A stretch of DNA of 64,000 nucleotides from NCBI GenBank assembly GCA_052161605.1, contig CP197409.1, one strand, 5' to 3'. The notes beneath the pieces are model-generated. The model saw nothing but the letters and a program-made list of their open reading frames with translations, was not told where the DNA came from and made no database searches. The translations under genes and the position numbers were made by a program. The stretch is from JBKCUI01 sp052161605 (GTDB lineage Bacteria > Planctomycetota > Planctomycetia > Pirellulales > Pirellulaceae). Below, piece after piece: positions 1 through 9,523 of the stretch. Each line of letters begins with the position of its first letter. Within the stretch, counting starts at the first letter, position 1.

Positions 1-1
1 C

Positions 2-496
2 AAACCGCAAATACCGGCGGAAGCGAACCTGGCTCGTAATCTCAAAGGGGAACGTTATCCCGAAAAAGTCCCCGACAGTCCCGACGTGCGGCGACGCAGT
101 ATTTACTTGTTTCACAAGCGATTACTTCCCTATCCGCTTCTTCAAGCCTTTGATCGTCCCGATCTGCTCGTGAGTTGCACCATCCGGCAAAATACGACGG
201 TGGCACCGCAAGCTCTAGCATTAATGAACGATGAAACCGTCCGGCTCTACGCTAGCGATTTTGCGTCGCGACTGCGATTTGAGTGTCTGTCGGACGGTGA
301 GCAAACAGCGAAACGAGCATTCTCATTGGCCTTAGGACGACAGCCAACGGAAAAGGAAGTTACCCAGTCAGTCGAGTTTTTATCTACTCAAACGCATCGA
401 CGAAGCGAACGAGGCGAGGCTGAGGCTGAACATCAGGCGCTGACCGATTTTTGCCAAGTCATTTTCGGCCTCAATGAATTCCTCTACGTTGACTAG
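2..496 (+). CDS. DUF1553 (PSD1-associated) protein, 3' end only
   Basis: This is the C-terminal part of a gene whose start lies before the window; the frame is open from base 2. The segment 'RRSIYLFHKRLLPYP' followed by 'AFDRPD' and 'TTVAPQALALMND' is the hallmark C-terminal signature of DUF1553, found in planctomycete proteins that also carry DUF1549 and often a cytochrome c-like domain. These proteins are exported; their molecular role is not established. The stop codon overlaps the Shine-Dalgarno (AGGAG) of the DUF1501 gene that follows, so the two are an operon, as is usual for this pair. The family is clear; the function is not. Confidence 0.9.
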   Translation, partial: KPQIPAEANLARNLKGERYPEKVPDSPDVRRRSIYLFHKRLLPYPLLQAFDRPDLLVSCTIRQNTTVAPQALALMNDETVRLYASDFASRLRFECLSDGEQTAKRAFSLALGRQPTEKEVTQSVEFLSTQTHRRSERGEAEAEHQALTDFCQVIFGLNEFLYVD

Positions 497-507
497 GAGA
501 CAACCAA

Positions 508-1962
508 ATGAACAACAGCAGAAATCTTTTAGGGTTCCCGTGTGGTCGCATAGCTTCACCTATGGATCGCCGTCAGTGGTTAACTAGGTCAGGCGGAGGA
601 TTGGGCATGTTGGCCCTGGCAGGCTTGATGAAAGAGCAAGGGCTACTGGCGAGCGACGGTCCCAGAGCAAACATCGCAGCTCCAGATCCGTTGCAGCCAC
701 TAAAGTCTCGTGTTGGACACTTTCCTGCGAAAGCGAGATCGATCATATGGTTGTTCATGGAGGGAGCCCCCAGCGCCGTGGATATGTTCGATCCCAAGCC
801 GGAGCTTACCAAACGGGATGGTGAAAGGACCGCGATTAAAGCATTCTTTGGCAATCCTGGTCCTTTGATGAAATCACCATTCAAATTTCAACAATATGGT
901 GAAAGTGGCCAACCGGTTTGTGAGCTCTACACGAATGTGGCCAAGCATGTCGACAAGATGGCATTCGTGAAGTCATGCTACAGTGAATCGAACGATCACG
1001 TGCCTGCCATTTACCAGATCAATAGCGGTATCGCTCGGCCCGGATTTCCAACAGCGGGGGCTTGGATTACATACGGCTTGGGTAGCGACAACCAGGATTT
1101 GCCTGGTTACATAGTGCTCGGTAATACTAACGGAGCCAAAGGGGGACCGCACAATTGGGGAGCAGGCTTTTTGCCAGCTGCCTATCAAGGAACGCTGTTT
1201 CGTTCGACTGGATCGCCGATTTTGAACTTGAAAAGGCTGGCCAGTTTGACCGACGAGGACCAACGTGCTCAGCTTGATTTGTTAGCTAAATTCAATGACA
1301 GTCATTTTCAGGATCGGTCCGAGGAGTCGGAACTACTAGCAAGGATTCAGTCCTATGAACTTGCTTATCGCATGCAAACTGCGGCCACCGATGTCGTCGA
1401 CATCAACCGCGAGACCGAGGCGACGCATAAGATGTACGGGATAGACGACCCAGCGTCGAAGTCGTACGGTACAAAATGCTTGATGGCTCGCCGATTGGTG
1501 GAAAGTGGAGTTCGGTTCGTACAGGTTTACAGCGATGGAGAGTGGGATGCACACTCAAACCTCAAGGAGAACCATAAAGGTCATTGCAAAGCGACCGATG
1601 TCCCGATTGCTGGGCTTTTAACAGACTTGGAGCAACGGGGCTTATTGGATTCGACGCTGGTTATATGGGGAGGAGAGTTCGGGCGAATGCCGATGTCGCA
1701 GAATGGAGATGGTCGCGACCACAACCCCAATGGATTTCTGCAATGGATGGCAGGGGCTGGGATTCGTGGAGGCACTAGTTATGGCGAGACCGATGAGATT
1801 GGATACGCTGCTGTGACAGACCGAGTTAGTGTGAATGATTTGCATGCTACGATGCTCCATTTGATGGGAATTGACCACAAGCACTTGACCTATTTCCACA
1901 ACGGACGCAGTTATCGACTTACCGACGTAGCCGGGGTAGTCATCGATAAGATCCTTGCTTAA
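508..1962 (+). CDS. DUF1501 family protein (exported, sulfatase-like fold)
   Basis: A 484-residue DUF1501 protein, the regular partner of DUF1553 proteins in planctomycetes. The start at 508 is supported by AGGAG eight bases upstream; a second ATG at 562 begins 'MDRRQWLTRSGGG', a twin-arginine-type signal ('DRRQWL') followed by a hydrophobic 'LGMLALAGLM' stretch. Features typical of the family include 'WLFMEGAPSAVDMFDPKPEL' near residue 80 and 'WGGEFGRMP' with 'GRDHNPNGF' near residues 390-410, which resemble metal-site motifs of the alkaline phosphatase/sulfatase superfamily. The substrate is unknown. Ends with the usual 'HLTYFHNGRSYRLTDV' tail. Confidence 0.92.
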   Translation: MNNSRNLLGFPCGRIASPMDRRQWLTRSGGGLGMLALAGLMKEQGLLASDGPRANIAAPDPLQPLKSRVGHFPAKARSIIWLFMEGAPSAVDMFDPKPELTKRDGERTAIKAFFGNPGPLMKSPFKFQQYGESGQPVCELYTNVAKHVDKMAFVKSCYSESNDHVPAIYQINSGIARPGFPTAGAWITYGLGSDNQDLPGYIVLGNTNGAKGGPHNWGAGFLPAAYQGTLFRSTGSPILNLKRLASLTDEDQRAQLDLLAKFNDSHFQDRSEESELLARIQSYELAYRMQTAATDVVDINRETEATHKMYGIDDPASKSYGTKCLMARRLVESGVRFVQVYSDGEWDAHSNLKENHKGHCKATDVPIAGLLTDLEQRGLLDSTLVIWGGEFGRMPMSQNGDGRDHNPNGFLQWMAGAGIRGGTSYGETDEIGYAAVTDRVSVNDLHATMLHLMGIDHKHLTYFHNGRSYRLTDVAGVVIDKILA

Positions 1963-2194
1963 CGCATATCTACTGATGAAACAAGCTGCAGCAACCTGGG
2001 AGTAATTTGACAGCAATCCTATCGCGAAAAGAAAGATACAATCAGTTTTTGGGCTGATTCTTTTACTTGGCGATTAGCTCGTCTCTACGAAGCTGTCATC
2101 TACCACAGGGAGCACCAACATCACCTGCATTACTCAATCTGATCGCCTTGCGACTAGACTGCCGACTCGAAAGTTTGGCAAGCAGAATGCGAGC

Positions 2195-2232
2195 GTAGTA
2201 CAGTCGATATGGAGTAGTACAGTCGATTTGGA
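2195..2232. repeat. two tandem 19-bp direct repeats in a convergent intergenic gap
   Basis: Two head-to-tail copies of a 19-base unit (GTAGTACAGTCGATATGGA at 2195-2213 and GTAGTACAGTCGATTTGGA at 2214-2232) differ at one base. They lie in the 312-base gap (1963-2274) between two convergent genes. I see no gene, RNA or clear terminator hairpin elsewhere in that gap. Confidence 0.7.
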
Positions 2233-2274
2233 GATGATCTTTTTAATTTGACGCGGCACGCCCACCCTGGTCCG

Positions 2275-3162
2275 CTACATGCATGCTTCGAGCAGTCGCT
2301 TTGTCGCCATGATGCCTTCATCGGGACTGAGAACGCTTCCTTCATATTCGATACCGACCCAGCCGGTGTAGTTCGCGTCCTTTACGATTTTCATCATTCG
2401 ATGAAAATCAATCTTGGTCTCCTTGCCGTTTTCGTCAAAGTCATAACTCTTAGCACTCACCGCCTTGGCAAAGGGCATCAGGTCCTCGACACCTTGGTAG
2501 CGATCGTAGTCATAAAAATTGCCAAAGTCGGGTAGGGTTCCACAGTTTGGCATTTCGGTCATCTTGATCGTTTCGGCAAGCCATTTCCCATTCGAGCTTA
2601 GGCCTCCGTGATTTTCTACAATTACGTTGATCCCGAATGGCTTTGCAAACTCAGCCAATCGCCGTAGCCCGTCGGCGGCGAGCTTCTTGCCTTCTTCATA
2701 GTCAGCTTTGGTTTCAGCATTGACGCGAATGGAATGACACCCAAGATACTTTGCGGCTTCGACCCACTTGTAGTGATTCTCAATTGCCTTGGTTCGCGAG
2801 TCGTTGTTTTGATCTCCTAGAGCCCCCTCACCGTCTATCATGATAAGCAGGCTAGTCACTCCGACATCCGCAGCACGCTTCTTCATCTCGGAAAGATAGG
2901 CCTCATCCTTTGCCTTGTCCTTGAAAAACTGGTTGACGTACTCGACTCCCTCGATGCCATACCTCTCTTTCGTAATCTTTGCAAAATCTAGGTGATCGAT
3001 CTGTTTCGCAAACAGTGGTTTGTGCAAAGACCACTGAGCTAGCGATATTTTGAATGGTTTGTCGTCTCGGTATGCCCATGCGGCCCCGGTTAGAGAATAC
3101 GCCAAGCCGCTACCGGCTACTGCTGTGAGGGAGTTGATCAGAAAGTCGCGTCGCAGTGTCAT
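2275..3162 (-). CDS. Tat-exported sugar phosphate isomerase/epimerase-like TIM barrel protein
   Basis: A 295-residue protein with a twin-arginine signal ('LRRDFL' then a hydrophobic stretch ending in 'GAAWA') and a xylose isomerase-like/AP endonuclease 2 TIM barrel. Family signs include 'ISLAQWSLHKP' at the start of the barrel, 'SIRVNAETKADYEEG' near the middle, 'INVIVENHGGLSS' carrying a metal-ligand Glu, and 'YTGWVGIEYEGS' near the C-terminus with another. Many planctomycete paralogues exist, mostly of unknown sugar specificity. The gap upstream (3163-3439) holds nothing I recognise. The exact substrate cannot be read from the sequence. Confidence 0.88.
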   Translation of the reverse strand: MTLRRDFLINSLTAVAGSGLAYSLTGAAWAYRDDKPFKISLAQWSLHKPLFAKQIDHLDFAKITKERYGIEGVEYVNQFFKDKAKDEAYLSEMKKRAADVGVTSLLIMIDGEGALGDQNNDSRTKAIENHYKWVEAAKYLGCHSIRVNAETKADYEEGKKLAADGLRRLAEFAKPFGINVIVENHGGLSSNGKWLAETIKMTEMPNCGTLPDFGNFYDYDRYQGVEDLMPFAKAVSAKSYDFDENGKETKIDFHRMMKIVKDANYTGWVGIEYEGSVLSPDEGIMATKRLLEACM

Positions 3163-3439
3163 AATTGGATTCGGCCGATCGATGCTAAAAGGGAAGGGAT
3201 GGATTGAGGGAGGAAGAATTCGTTTCAGGACGGTAATCCCCGAATCCCCATCACCATCGGATTGTATTTGGCCCCTAACCTACAATCAATCGCGTTACGT
3301 CGTGTTTCCCCCACAGAATGGAGATTTTCAATACCCTATCGTCCCCACTCCCAATGTTGGGAAAGGTGCGACGGTGAGGTAACCACCAGCCCGAGAGAGG
3401 GCATGAACAGCGGGGGATACGTGCAGATTGTCTCGTTTC

Positions 3440-6058
3440 CTAGGCAAAATTAGCCTTGGTACAAAGCGCAGCGGGGTTCATTACCAGGTCGATCACTCCC
3501 TCCCCTTCACCGATGCTGGCACACGATGGACAGCAACAGGAATCCCCAAGTCCGAAGAAAATTTGGTCGGTACTGGTGGCCCTGGGGAGTGCGATTGGGG
3601 TAGCAGATTTGTTTATCAAAGGATGAGCATCTTCGAACGATTCTGCGTCCGAGTGATCGTGGTCGCATTGGTATCTATCGAGTTCATTCTCGCCAACCAT
3701 GTTTATCCCGAATCCAGACATTGCGACGATGCGCATCGGAGGCAGAACACTACGGTAATCCAAAGCGAATGTTGTGATCGGTTGGATGGGAACAGACCCA
3801 CCTTCTTCGGCATTCACCCCAACGAACTCTCCCCCAAGCATATTCGGTGGGGAATTGATGAAGTTAATGACCATCAAGACATCCAACGCATCCAGAAAAC
3901 GATCTCCGTTCGGATCGTAGAAAGGAGGTGAGGTCAATCCTGCCCCGTCCAAAGCCCTAGAGCCCCGCTGGTTGATCTCATTGATTAACGTCAGTACGTC
4001 GAGCGGTGTTACCAGGCCATCATTATCTATATCCTCGGGTAGATTGGGATTCCGCCATGGGCTGATCGAGAGGCTCAAACCGAAATTTAGGTCGGCGATG
4101 GTTTGACCGGCACTGAGCGCCACGGTGTGCAACCCACTTTCTGGAGAGCTGATTGACGCTCCCATGGGCCCATTAATCATTCTTAGGTTATACGTTCCGG
4201 CCGGCAGGAACGGAAAACGATAGCTGCCGTCGCTCGCGGTGACTGCTGTGCTGGGGCTTCCGTATCGGAAATTGTCGAACATCGCTGATGAGCCAGAAAA
4301 AGCCCTCGCGATAACGTATGAAATGTTGGCGTCTTGTGAACCTACCTCGAGTGTAAGTCTTTGACCGACGGCCATCCCACGATGTTCTGATCGTGTGATG
4401 AGTTGATTGTTGCTGTTGAAAGCCTCGAGTAAGACCCTGGTATTGTCGGTCGCTGCAATAGCGTCGATCGATGCGTAACTCGTCAATTGGTCAAATCGTA
4501 TTCGCAATTGGTGATCGTTACCACGGAACGCGTTCTGCACAGTACCGTTAAAGGAAACGGGTTTAAAGACCCGCACTCCAGTCGATGCTGCCATGTCAAA
4601 GACTGCGTGAACTCTACCATTGGTATTCATGCCGATCGCATCGATCATCAAGCCTGGCTGGCTGGTCGGGATTTCCCCTAGCGGCAAGTCATCTGGCTCC
4701 AACCGCCGTTGCAGGTTTAGTGGATTACCAAACTGATCGACAACAGCTACAGTTACCCCTGCTAGCCCATGTTCCGAGCGGGACCAAGCCCTATTCTGAT
4801 CAGAGTCCTCCCAAACGAACCCTTGTATGCCTGTCGTTGTCGTGACAGAGGGAGAAGTCCCAAGGTTGCCAACGAACAGATTGCTTGTAATACCCAGTTG
4901 GTCGCTCAGGGCTCGAATTTCGATCGTGCCGGTTGCCCCAGCGGGAATGGGTATTTCGAGATTCAGGTCGAGTGTGAAGGTATTGTGTGTAGAGTAGTCG
5001 GTCCAGTTCCCTCCGTTGAGGCGATACTGAATCCTATTAATTCTATTGAGTGTGATATCGTTTTGATTGCCCGACGAATTGCGGTTGTGTAGGGCTCGGG
5101 CCGCAGCGGTTCCAACAAAGTTAAACGTCTGCCCATCGACCGATATTCTGCCAGTCCCCTTCAAATCAAGTGGGACATCCAAAACATCAAAAATTTGATT
5201 GCCATTGCTATCCACCCAACCCAGTTGCGCCAAGGTAAACGGACTGGTGATTAGGTTGTCATAAGCAAATTGCAGATTGCTGCCTGCCGACATAATGCTG
5301 GGGGCCTGAACAAAGTTCGGATTCGGATTTAGATCTACAGCATTCATATTCTGAGAATCGTAGTATCCGCGACGCTGAAAGAAATTGCCCCCTCCCGAGT
5401 ACTCGTCACGCGCCCAAAACATATGCCCCGTCTCATGTGCGTAAGTAGACGCTGGACGGGTCGATGGTATGACTTGGAACAATCCACCCGCGAAGGCGAA
5501 TGCTCGCGAGAACGAACCGCCTGGCGCAAACGCACCGTCCGCATCGTTGCTGGAGTTCACGACAAAAATCGTAAACGACCAGTCTGTGTCATGCTTGATT
5601 CTTTGGTCGTGATTGAAGGCACGAATGTTTGTGGCCAAGTCGCTCGTTGTTCCATAGCCTACATCGGTGAGGAACTGGCCAACCCATAGCGTGAAGTTAT
5701 TCGAAATTCTCGAGATGGGTTCGTAAGGAGTCGGCGGACGGTTGTCGAGATATGTGGTATCGATGACCCATTCCAAGGTGTGCAGCGAACTTTGCGTAGC
5801 GAGCAAGTCCGTCCACCACTGAAGCCCTTCTCGGATGTTTCGCTCGACTTCAGCCACGTGAGCCGGTGTCCAATTCTCTGTATTCGAATCGATGCGTCCG
5901 TCGCTCTCAAGCAGAACAGGGGTGACCGCGACGCGCCCCAGCATAAACTCTCCCAAATCACTCGGAACTGCCCCAAAGGGCAGCGTCATCAAGCGACGGT
6001 CCTCCAGCGACTCCACAAAGAGTCGGCGAAACCTATTTTTTTTATTCTTGGAAGCCAT
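3440..6058 (-). CDS. secreted zinc metalloprotease with SdrD/Cna-B-like and dockerin domains
   Basis: About 872 residues from ATG 6058 (a GTG at 6088 is also possible). The N-terminus 'RRLFVESLEDRRLM' is the planctomycete surface-protein leader type. A catalytic-type HExxH motif ('HETGHMFWARDEY', near residue 208) marks a zinc metalloprotease; the spacing after HExxH is not that of classical metzincins, and the trailing 'DEY' recalls M64-like peptidases. A Cna-B/SdrD-like segment follows ('GFVWEDSDQNRAW' and, farther on, 'DGSYRFPFLPAGTYNL'). Then come two dockerin type I-like calcium repeats ('DIDNDGLVTPLDVLTLIN' and 'DPNGDRFLDALDVLMVIN'). The tail after the dockerin contains a cysteine cluster, 'DSCCCPSC', of unknown meaning. 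Likely cell-surface or extracellular. Confidence 0.85.
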   Translation of the reverse strand: MASKNKKNRFRRLFVESLEDRRLMTLPFGAVPSDLGEFMLGRVAVTPVLLESDGRIDSNTENWTPAHVAEVERNIREGLQWWTDLLATQSSLHTLEWVIDTTYLDNRPPTPYEPISRISNNFTLWVGQFLTDVGYGTTSDLATNIRAFNHDQRIKHDTDWSFTIFVVNSSNDADGAFAPGGSFSRAFAFAGGLFQVIPSTRPASTYAHETGHMFWARDEYSGGGNFFQRRGYYDSQNMNAVDLNPNPNFVQAPSIMSAGSNLQFAYDNLITSPFTLAQLGWVDSNGNQIFDVLDVPLDLKGTGRISVDGQTFNFVGTAAARALHNRNSSGNQNDITLNRINRIQYRLNGGNWTDYSTHNTFTLDLNLEIPIPAGATGTIEIRALSDQLGITSNLFVGNLGTSPSVTTTTGIQGFVWEDSDQNRAWSRSEHGLAGVTVAVVDQFGNPLNLQRRLEPDDLPLGEIPTSQPGLMIDAIGMNTNGRVHAVFDMAASTGVRVFKPVSFNGTVQNAFRGNDHQLRIRFDQLTSYASIDAIAATDNTRVLLEAFNSNNQLITRSEHRGMAVGQRLTLEVGSQDANISYVIARAFSGSSAMFDNFRYGSPSTAVTASDGSYRFPFLPAGTYNLRMINGPMGASISSPESGLHTVALSAGQTIADLNFGLSLSISPWRNPNLPEDIDNDGLVTPLDVLTLINEINQRGSRALDGAGLTSPPFYDPNGDRFLDALDVLMVINFINSPPNMLGGEFVGVNAEEGGSVPIQPITTFALDYRSVLPPMRIVAMSGFGINMVGENELDRYQCDHDHSDAESFEDAHPLINKSATPIALPRATSTDQIFFGLGDSCCCPSCASIGEGEGVIDLVMNPAALCTKANFA

Positions 6059-6292
6059 AGGTGTCGGGAAAAAGAAACGGATTACCACACCTTTTTGATG
6101 GTAGTTCAGGGAAAAGATTCCCGCAGAAGCCCATCAAAAGATGGGAATTCTTGTCCTAAGTTTTCCTTCGAAGCTACCGTCTTTGTCCTTTATACCGGCT
6201 GTCCTAGAATTCGAGCTCAAGGAAACTAGAAATCGTCAAAGCTGAGATCTCAGCCTAGGCGTATAAGTCTAGAAGGTAATGCAACACCGGGC

Positions 6293-6802
6293 CTAGCCTT
6301 GTGGACCCGCTGGTAAGTGGCTGGGAAGTGCGGCACTTAACTTCAAGCACTCCAAAACCGCCTGGGCTGCCTCTTCCCCTTTGTTTCCGACATTGCCGCC
6401 ACTTCTTTGAATCGCCTGTTCCAAATTATTCACCGTCAACAAGCCAAATCCCACGGGCTTGTTGTGGTCCAGCGATAACTGCATCAAGGCCATGGAAACG
6501 GCTCGATTGATATGCTGATCGTGTGTGGTTTCGCCTCGAATGACCGCCCCCAACGCTACCACACCGATACAATCGCGGTCTGCGAGCAGTTGTTGAGTTC
6601 CGTAGGCGAGCTCCCAAGCCCCCGGTACCCTCGCAAGCAGCAGATTTTGAGACTGAAACCCTGCTTGCTCAAAAGTTCGGATAGCACCCTCGGCTAACTT
6701 ATCCGTGATGTGATTGTTGTAGCGAGAAACGACTATTCCAATTCGCTTGGCGACGAACAGCTTGAGGTCTAGTTCGTTGGCAAGTTCTACTTCGACCGCC
6801 AT
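6293..6802 (-). CDS. ribH: 6,7-dimethyl-8-ribityllumazine synthase
   Basis: Catalyses the penultimate step of riboflavin synthesis, condensing 5-amino-6-ribitylamino-uracil with dihydroxybutanone phosphate. The protein shows 'IGIVVSRYNNHIT' at the N-terminus, 'VPGAWELAYG' in the middle and the active-site loop 'GAVIRGETTHDQHI', with the catalytic His in 'TTHDQH'. I chose ATG 6802 (169 residues, close to the family length) because GGGAG lies about 11 bases upstream; an in-frame start at 6850 would add 16 residues with no homology-like features. It lies between the metalloprotease gene and rho on the same strand, with no other rib genes nearby. Confidence 0.97.
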   Translation of the reverse strand: MAVEVELANELDLKLFVAKRIGIVVSRYNNHITDKLAEGAIRTFEQAGFQSQNLLLARVPGAWELAYGTQQLLADRDCIGVVALGAVIRGETTHDQHINRAVSMALMQLSLDHNKPVGFGLLTVNNLEQAIQRSGGNVGNKGEEAAQAVLECLKLSAALPSHLPAGPQG

Positions 6803-6926
6803 GCTATTGCATACTCCCTTTGAAAACTCGTAGCTACCATTCTTTCTCACTCTCTTGAAATCATACCGCTCGCCGATAAATCTACGAGGGGATATAAGCC
6901 CATCTGGTATACGTGAGTCGCCATGG

Positions 6927-8327
6927 CTAGGTAGGTCGAATGCCTAACAAGAACTCTGCATTAGTCTTTGTTTTCTTCAACTTCGAAACCAACTCTGACA
7001 TTGCATCGACGGGACTCATTTCCGCGAGGGTTTTCCTAAGCGTGCATACACGCTCATACTCGCTTGGGTCCAGCAACGCTTCCTCACGCCTCGTACCCGA
7101 CAAGGAAATATCGATTGCTGGCCAGATTCGCCGATCGACGAGGGATCGATCCAGGACCACTTCCAAGTTCCCTGTCCCCTTGAATTCTTCAAAGATAACA
7201 TCATCCATCTTGCTACCGGTCCCTACCAATGCTGTGGCGATAATGGTCAAGGAACCTCCCTCTTCGACTTTCCGAGCGGCACCAAAAAAGGATTTTGGTT
7301 TCTGCATAGCATTGGCATCCAAACCGCCTGTAAGCAATTTACCCGATTGTGCACACTCACCATTCCATGCCCTGGCAAGCCGAGTGATGGAATCGAGGAA
7401 GATTACCACATCGACCCCATCTTCGACCAAACGCTTTGCTTTCTCCAGAACCATTTGACTTACCTGAATGTGCCTCGAAGCTGGTTCGTCAAACGTACTG
7501 CTAACAACCTCGCATTTCGGTCCCCTGACCTCGCGCTGCATATCGGTCACTTCCTCCGGTCGCTCGTCGATCAAGAGGACAATAACATAGGCGTTCGGAT
7601 AGTTCGCTAAAACCGCCTTGGACATTTTCTGTAGCAACAGAGTTTTGCCTGCTCGGGGCGGAGAGACGATCAAACCTCTTTGACCGAACCCTATCGGAGC
7701 AATTAGATCCACCACACGCGTCTCAATACTTTCTGAATTGGTTTCAAGGACCATTCGATCACGAGGGTGAACCGGAGTTAGCGAATCGAACGGCTTGCGA
7801 GACTTCGCTTCATTAGGATTCCGATGATTGATGGCTTCTACTCGGAGGAGTGCAAAATATCTTTCGTTTTCCTTCGGGGGCCGAATCTGCCCCGAAATGG
7901 TCATGCCTGTCGTGAGACCGAATCTCCTGATTTGAGAAGGGGATATGTAAATGTCATCTGTGCAGGACAGATAGTGATGGCTCGTTGAACGCAAGAACCC
8001 GAATCCGTCGTTCAATATTTCAAGGGTCCCTTCACCATACAGCATGCCCGAGGTGAGTAGCTTCGCCTTGAGAACTTGGTAAATCAGTTCCTGTCGATCG
8101 AGCAGTTCCGGTTGAGGTATGCTGCTCTCCACAGCATGCTGCAACAGCTCTTCGGTAGTCATCTTTTGAAGCAATCCGAAATCGATCGGGCTGGATGACT
8201 CTCCTGCCGTCGCATGTCTACGCTCTCTGTAGAGTTCCTCAGACAAGGACAGAGGATCTTCTCGTTTTTTGTACTGGGCAGGATTCCTGCGTTTGCGAAA
8301 AGACTCCGATGGTTCTTGGTCGTTCAT
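6927..8327 (-). CDS. rho: transcription termination factor Rho
   Basis: ATP-dependent RNA helicase that terminates transcription. The cold-shock-like RNA-binding domain ('EILNDGFGFLRS', then 'DDIYISPSQIRRFGL') is followed by the RecA-type ATPase with Walker A 'PPRAGKTLLLQ', Walker B 'VVIFLDSITRLARAWN', the Q-loop region 'GGLDANAMQKPKSFFGAARK' and the secondary RNA-binding loop with 'VGTGSKMDD', ending in 'LLGIRPT'. ATG 8327 gives 466 residues; a GTG at 8348 would add seven. The N-terminus before the Rho_N-like segment ('LLQKMTTEELLQHAVESS') is a charged, basic extension, as often seen in Rho. Confidence 0.98.
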   Translation of the reverse strand: MNDQEPSESFRKRRNPAQYKKREDPLSLSEELYRERRHATAGESSSPIDFGLLQKMTTEELLQHAVESSIPQPELLDRQELIYQVLKAKLLTSGMLYGEGTLEILNDGFGFLRSTSHHYLSCTDDIYISPSQIRRFGLTTGMTISGQIRPPKENERYFALLRVEAINHRNPNEAKSRKPFDSLTPVHPRDRMVLETNSESIETRVVDLIAPIGFGQRGLIVSPPRAGKTLLLQKMSKAVLANYPNAYVIVLLIDERPEEVTDMQREVRGPKCEVVSSTFDEPASRHIQVSQMVLEKAKRLVEDGVDVVIFLDSITRLARAWNGECAQSGKLLTGGLDANAMQKPKSFFGAARKVEEGGSLTIIATALVGTGSKMDDVIFEEFKGTGNLEVVLDRSLVDRRIWPAIDISLSGTRREEALLDPSEYERVCTLRKTLAEMSPVDAMSELVSKLKKTKTNAEFLLGIRPT

Positions 8328-8405
8328 AAGTGATGGTGCGCACAGCACGCTTGAAAACCAACATCTCGACGAGGCTTGATGCTAGTGGGATGCGTGTCGC
8401 CAATT

Positions 8406-8436
8406 AGGTGCGAAAATAAGGTGCGAAAATAAGGTG
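8406..8436. repeat. 13-bp tandem repeat upstream of rho
   Basis: AGGTGCGAAAATA occurs twice head to tail (8406-8418, 8419-8431), followed by a partial third copy AGGTG. It lies in the 328-base gap (8328-8655) upstream of rho and downstream of the glycosyltransferase, both on the - strand. The position would suit an element in the rho promoter or leader, but I see no further motif. The rest of the gap holds nothing I can support. Confidence 0.6.
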
Positions 8437-8655
8437 GGTAGAGACAAGAAAAGAGGTTTGGCAAACAATCGTTTGGCCCAAGGTTTACCTGAAGCATTTC
8501 GAACTAATTCGCCCGAAACCAAAGGAAATCGCCCCGCTGAGACCAACGAAAGTATAGCCGAAATGCTGGACTTTCGGCAACCCGGTAACCGAACGGTTTT
8601 GAGACTCAGTCCTTCGGTTTCTTAGTCAATGCCTGCCGAATTGACTAGTGGTCGG

Positions 8656-9279
8656 TCAGCTAACATTAACTGGCTTTACGGTACCGCTTCGTGACTTCGA
8701 CATGTTGGGAGCCCCGATTCTGCGATGGGATTGGTGTGTGACTTCCAGCTCCTCCAAGGTATCCTTCACTCCGGACAAGGACGTTAGTCCCATCCGTTTC
8801 ATCATTTGGAGGCCGCCACTGATGGTTTTGGTCTCAGGCCAATTCTCCTCAAGCTTTCGTCCCCAGTCTTGCAATCGCTGGACTAGATGATGATCAACCT
8901 TTCGCACCCTAGTTGCAGCTCGCGCAATGACCAACTGGTCGTCTTTTCGCAAACTCCACAATTGCTTTACCTCCTCCATTTCCATGGGATCATAGGATTG
9001 GTGAAGGAAGATAAACTCCCCCCTTGCTAGATGCAAATTCGACTCCACCGCTGCCGTAGGCCCGACGGCGGATTGTTTCCTCTGTACCTCAATTTGCGGG
9101 TACTTTCGCCGGAGGTCGTCGAGAACCTCAGGGGTTGCATCGCTTGACGCATCGTCGACAACGATCATCTGTACATCGTTGGAAATTTCGCAAAAGTGCT
9201 CCAGCAAATCCTCCACTCGCGATGCGATGGACTCTTGCTGATTTCGGACTGGAAAAAGAATGCTTAAGGAATCTTTCAT
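8656..9279 (-). CDS. short family 2-like glycosyltransferase
   Basis: A 207-residue GT-A fold glycosyltransferase-like protein. The N-terminus 'LSILFPVRNQQESIASRVEDLL' and 'MIVVDDASSDATPEVLDDL' are classical GT2 nucleotide-binding segments. The usual DxD metal/nucleotide-sugar motif is not seen where expected: the segment reads 'ARGEFIFLHQSYDP'. The protein is also shorter than typical GT2 enzymes, so it may be a divergent or non-catalytic member. ATG 9279 was preferred to an upstream GTG at 9285. It is transcribed away from the glycosylphosphotransferase gene, which suggests a link to cell-surface polysaccharide, but that is inference. Confidence 0.75.
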   Translation of the reverse strand: MKDSLSILFPVRNQQESIASRVEDLLEHFCEISNDVQMIVVDDASSDATPEVLDDLRRKYPQIEVQRKQSAVGPTAAVESNLHLARGEFIFLHQSYDPMEMEEVKQLWSLRKDDQLVIARAATRVRKVDHHLVQRLQDWGRKLEENWPETKTISGGLQMMKRMGLTSLSGVKDTLEELEVTHQSHRRIGAPNMSKSRSGTVKPVNVS

Positions 9280-9523
9280 TCTCACACTTTGGCTTGCATC
9301 AACGAAATGGGGGCAGGTAGCTGGATTGCCCCCGAGGAAGTCCTCACCTGGCCCTGAGTAAATCGGTTTCCTTTGATCCGTGGTTTAATTCTCGCTCAGA
9401 TTCTTCGACTATGCCGGTTGTAAGGATTGCATCGCCGCTCATCGTCTTTGAAGTCAGGATTGACGTTTGGTTAGCTCCCATAGCGAAAAGTTTAACCTAG
9501 GAGTACTTGTCTAAAGCGGCCCC

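Noticed and set aside
3428..3931. Long open frame antisense to the metalloprotease
   Set aside because: It lies wholly antisense to a well-supported coding region and is a typical shadow frame.
8434..8625. Possible small gene upstream of rho
   Set aside because: It starts within the tandem repeat, is short, and lacks any conserved motif.
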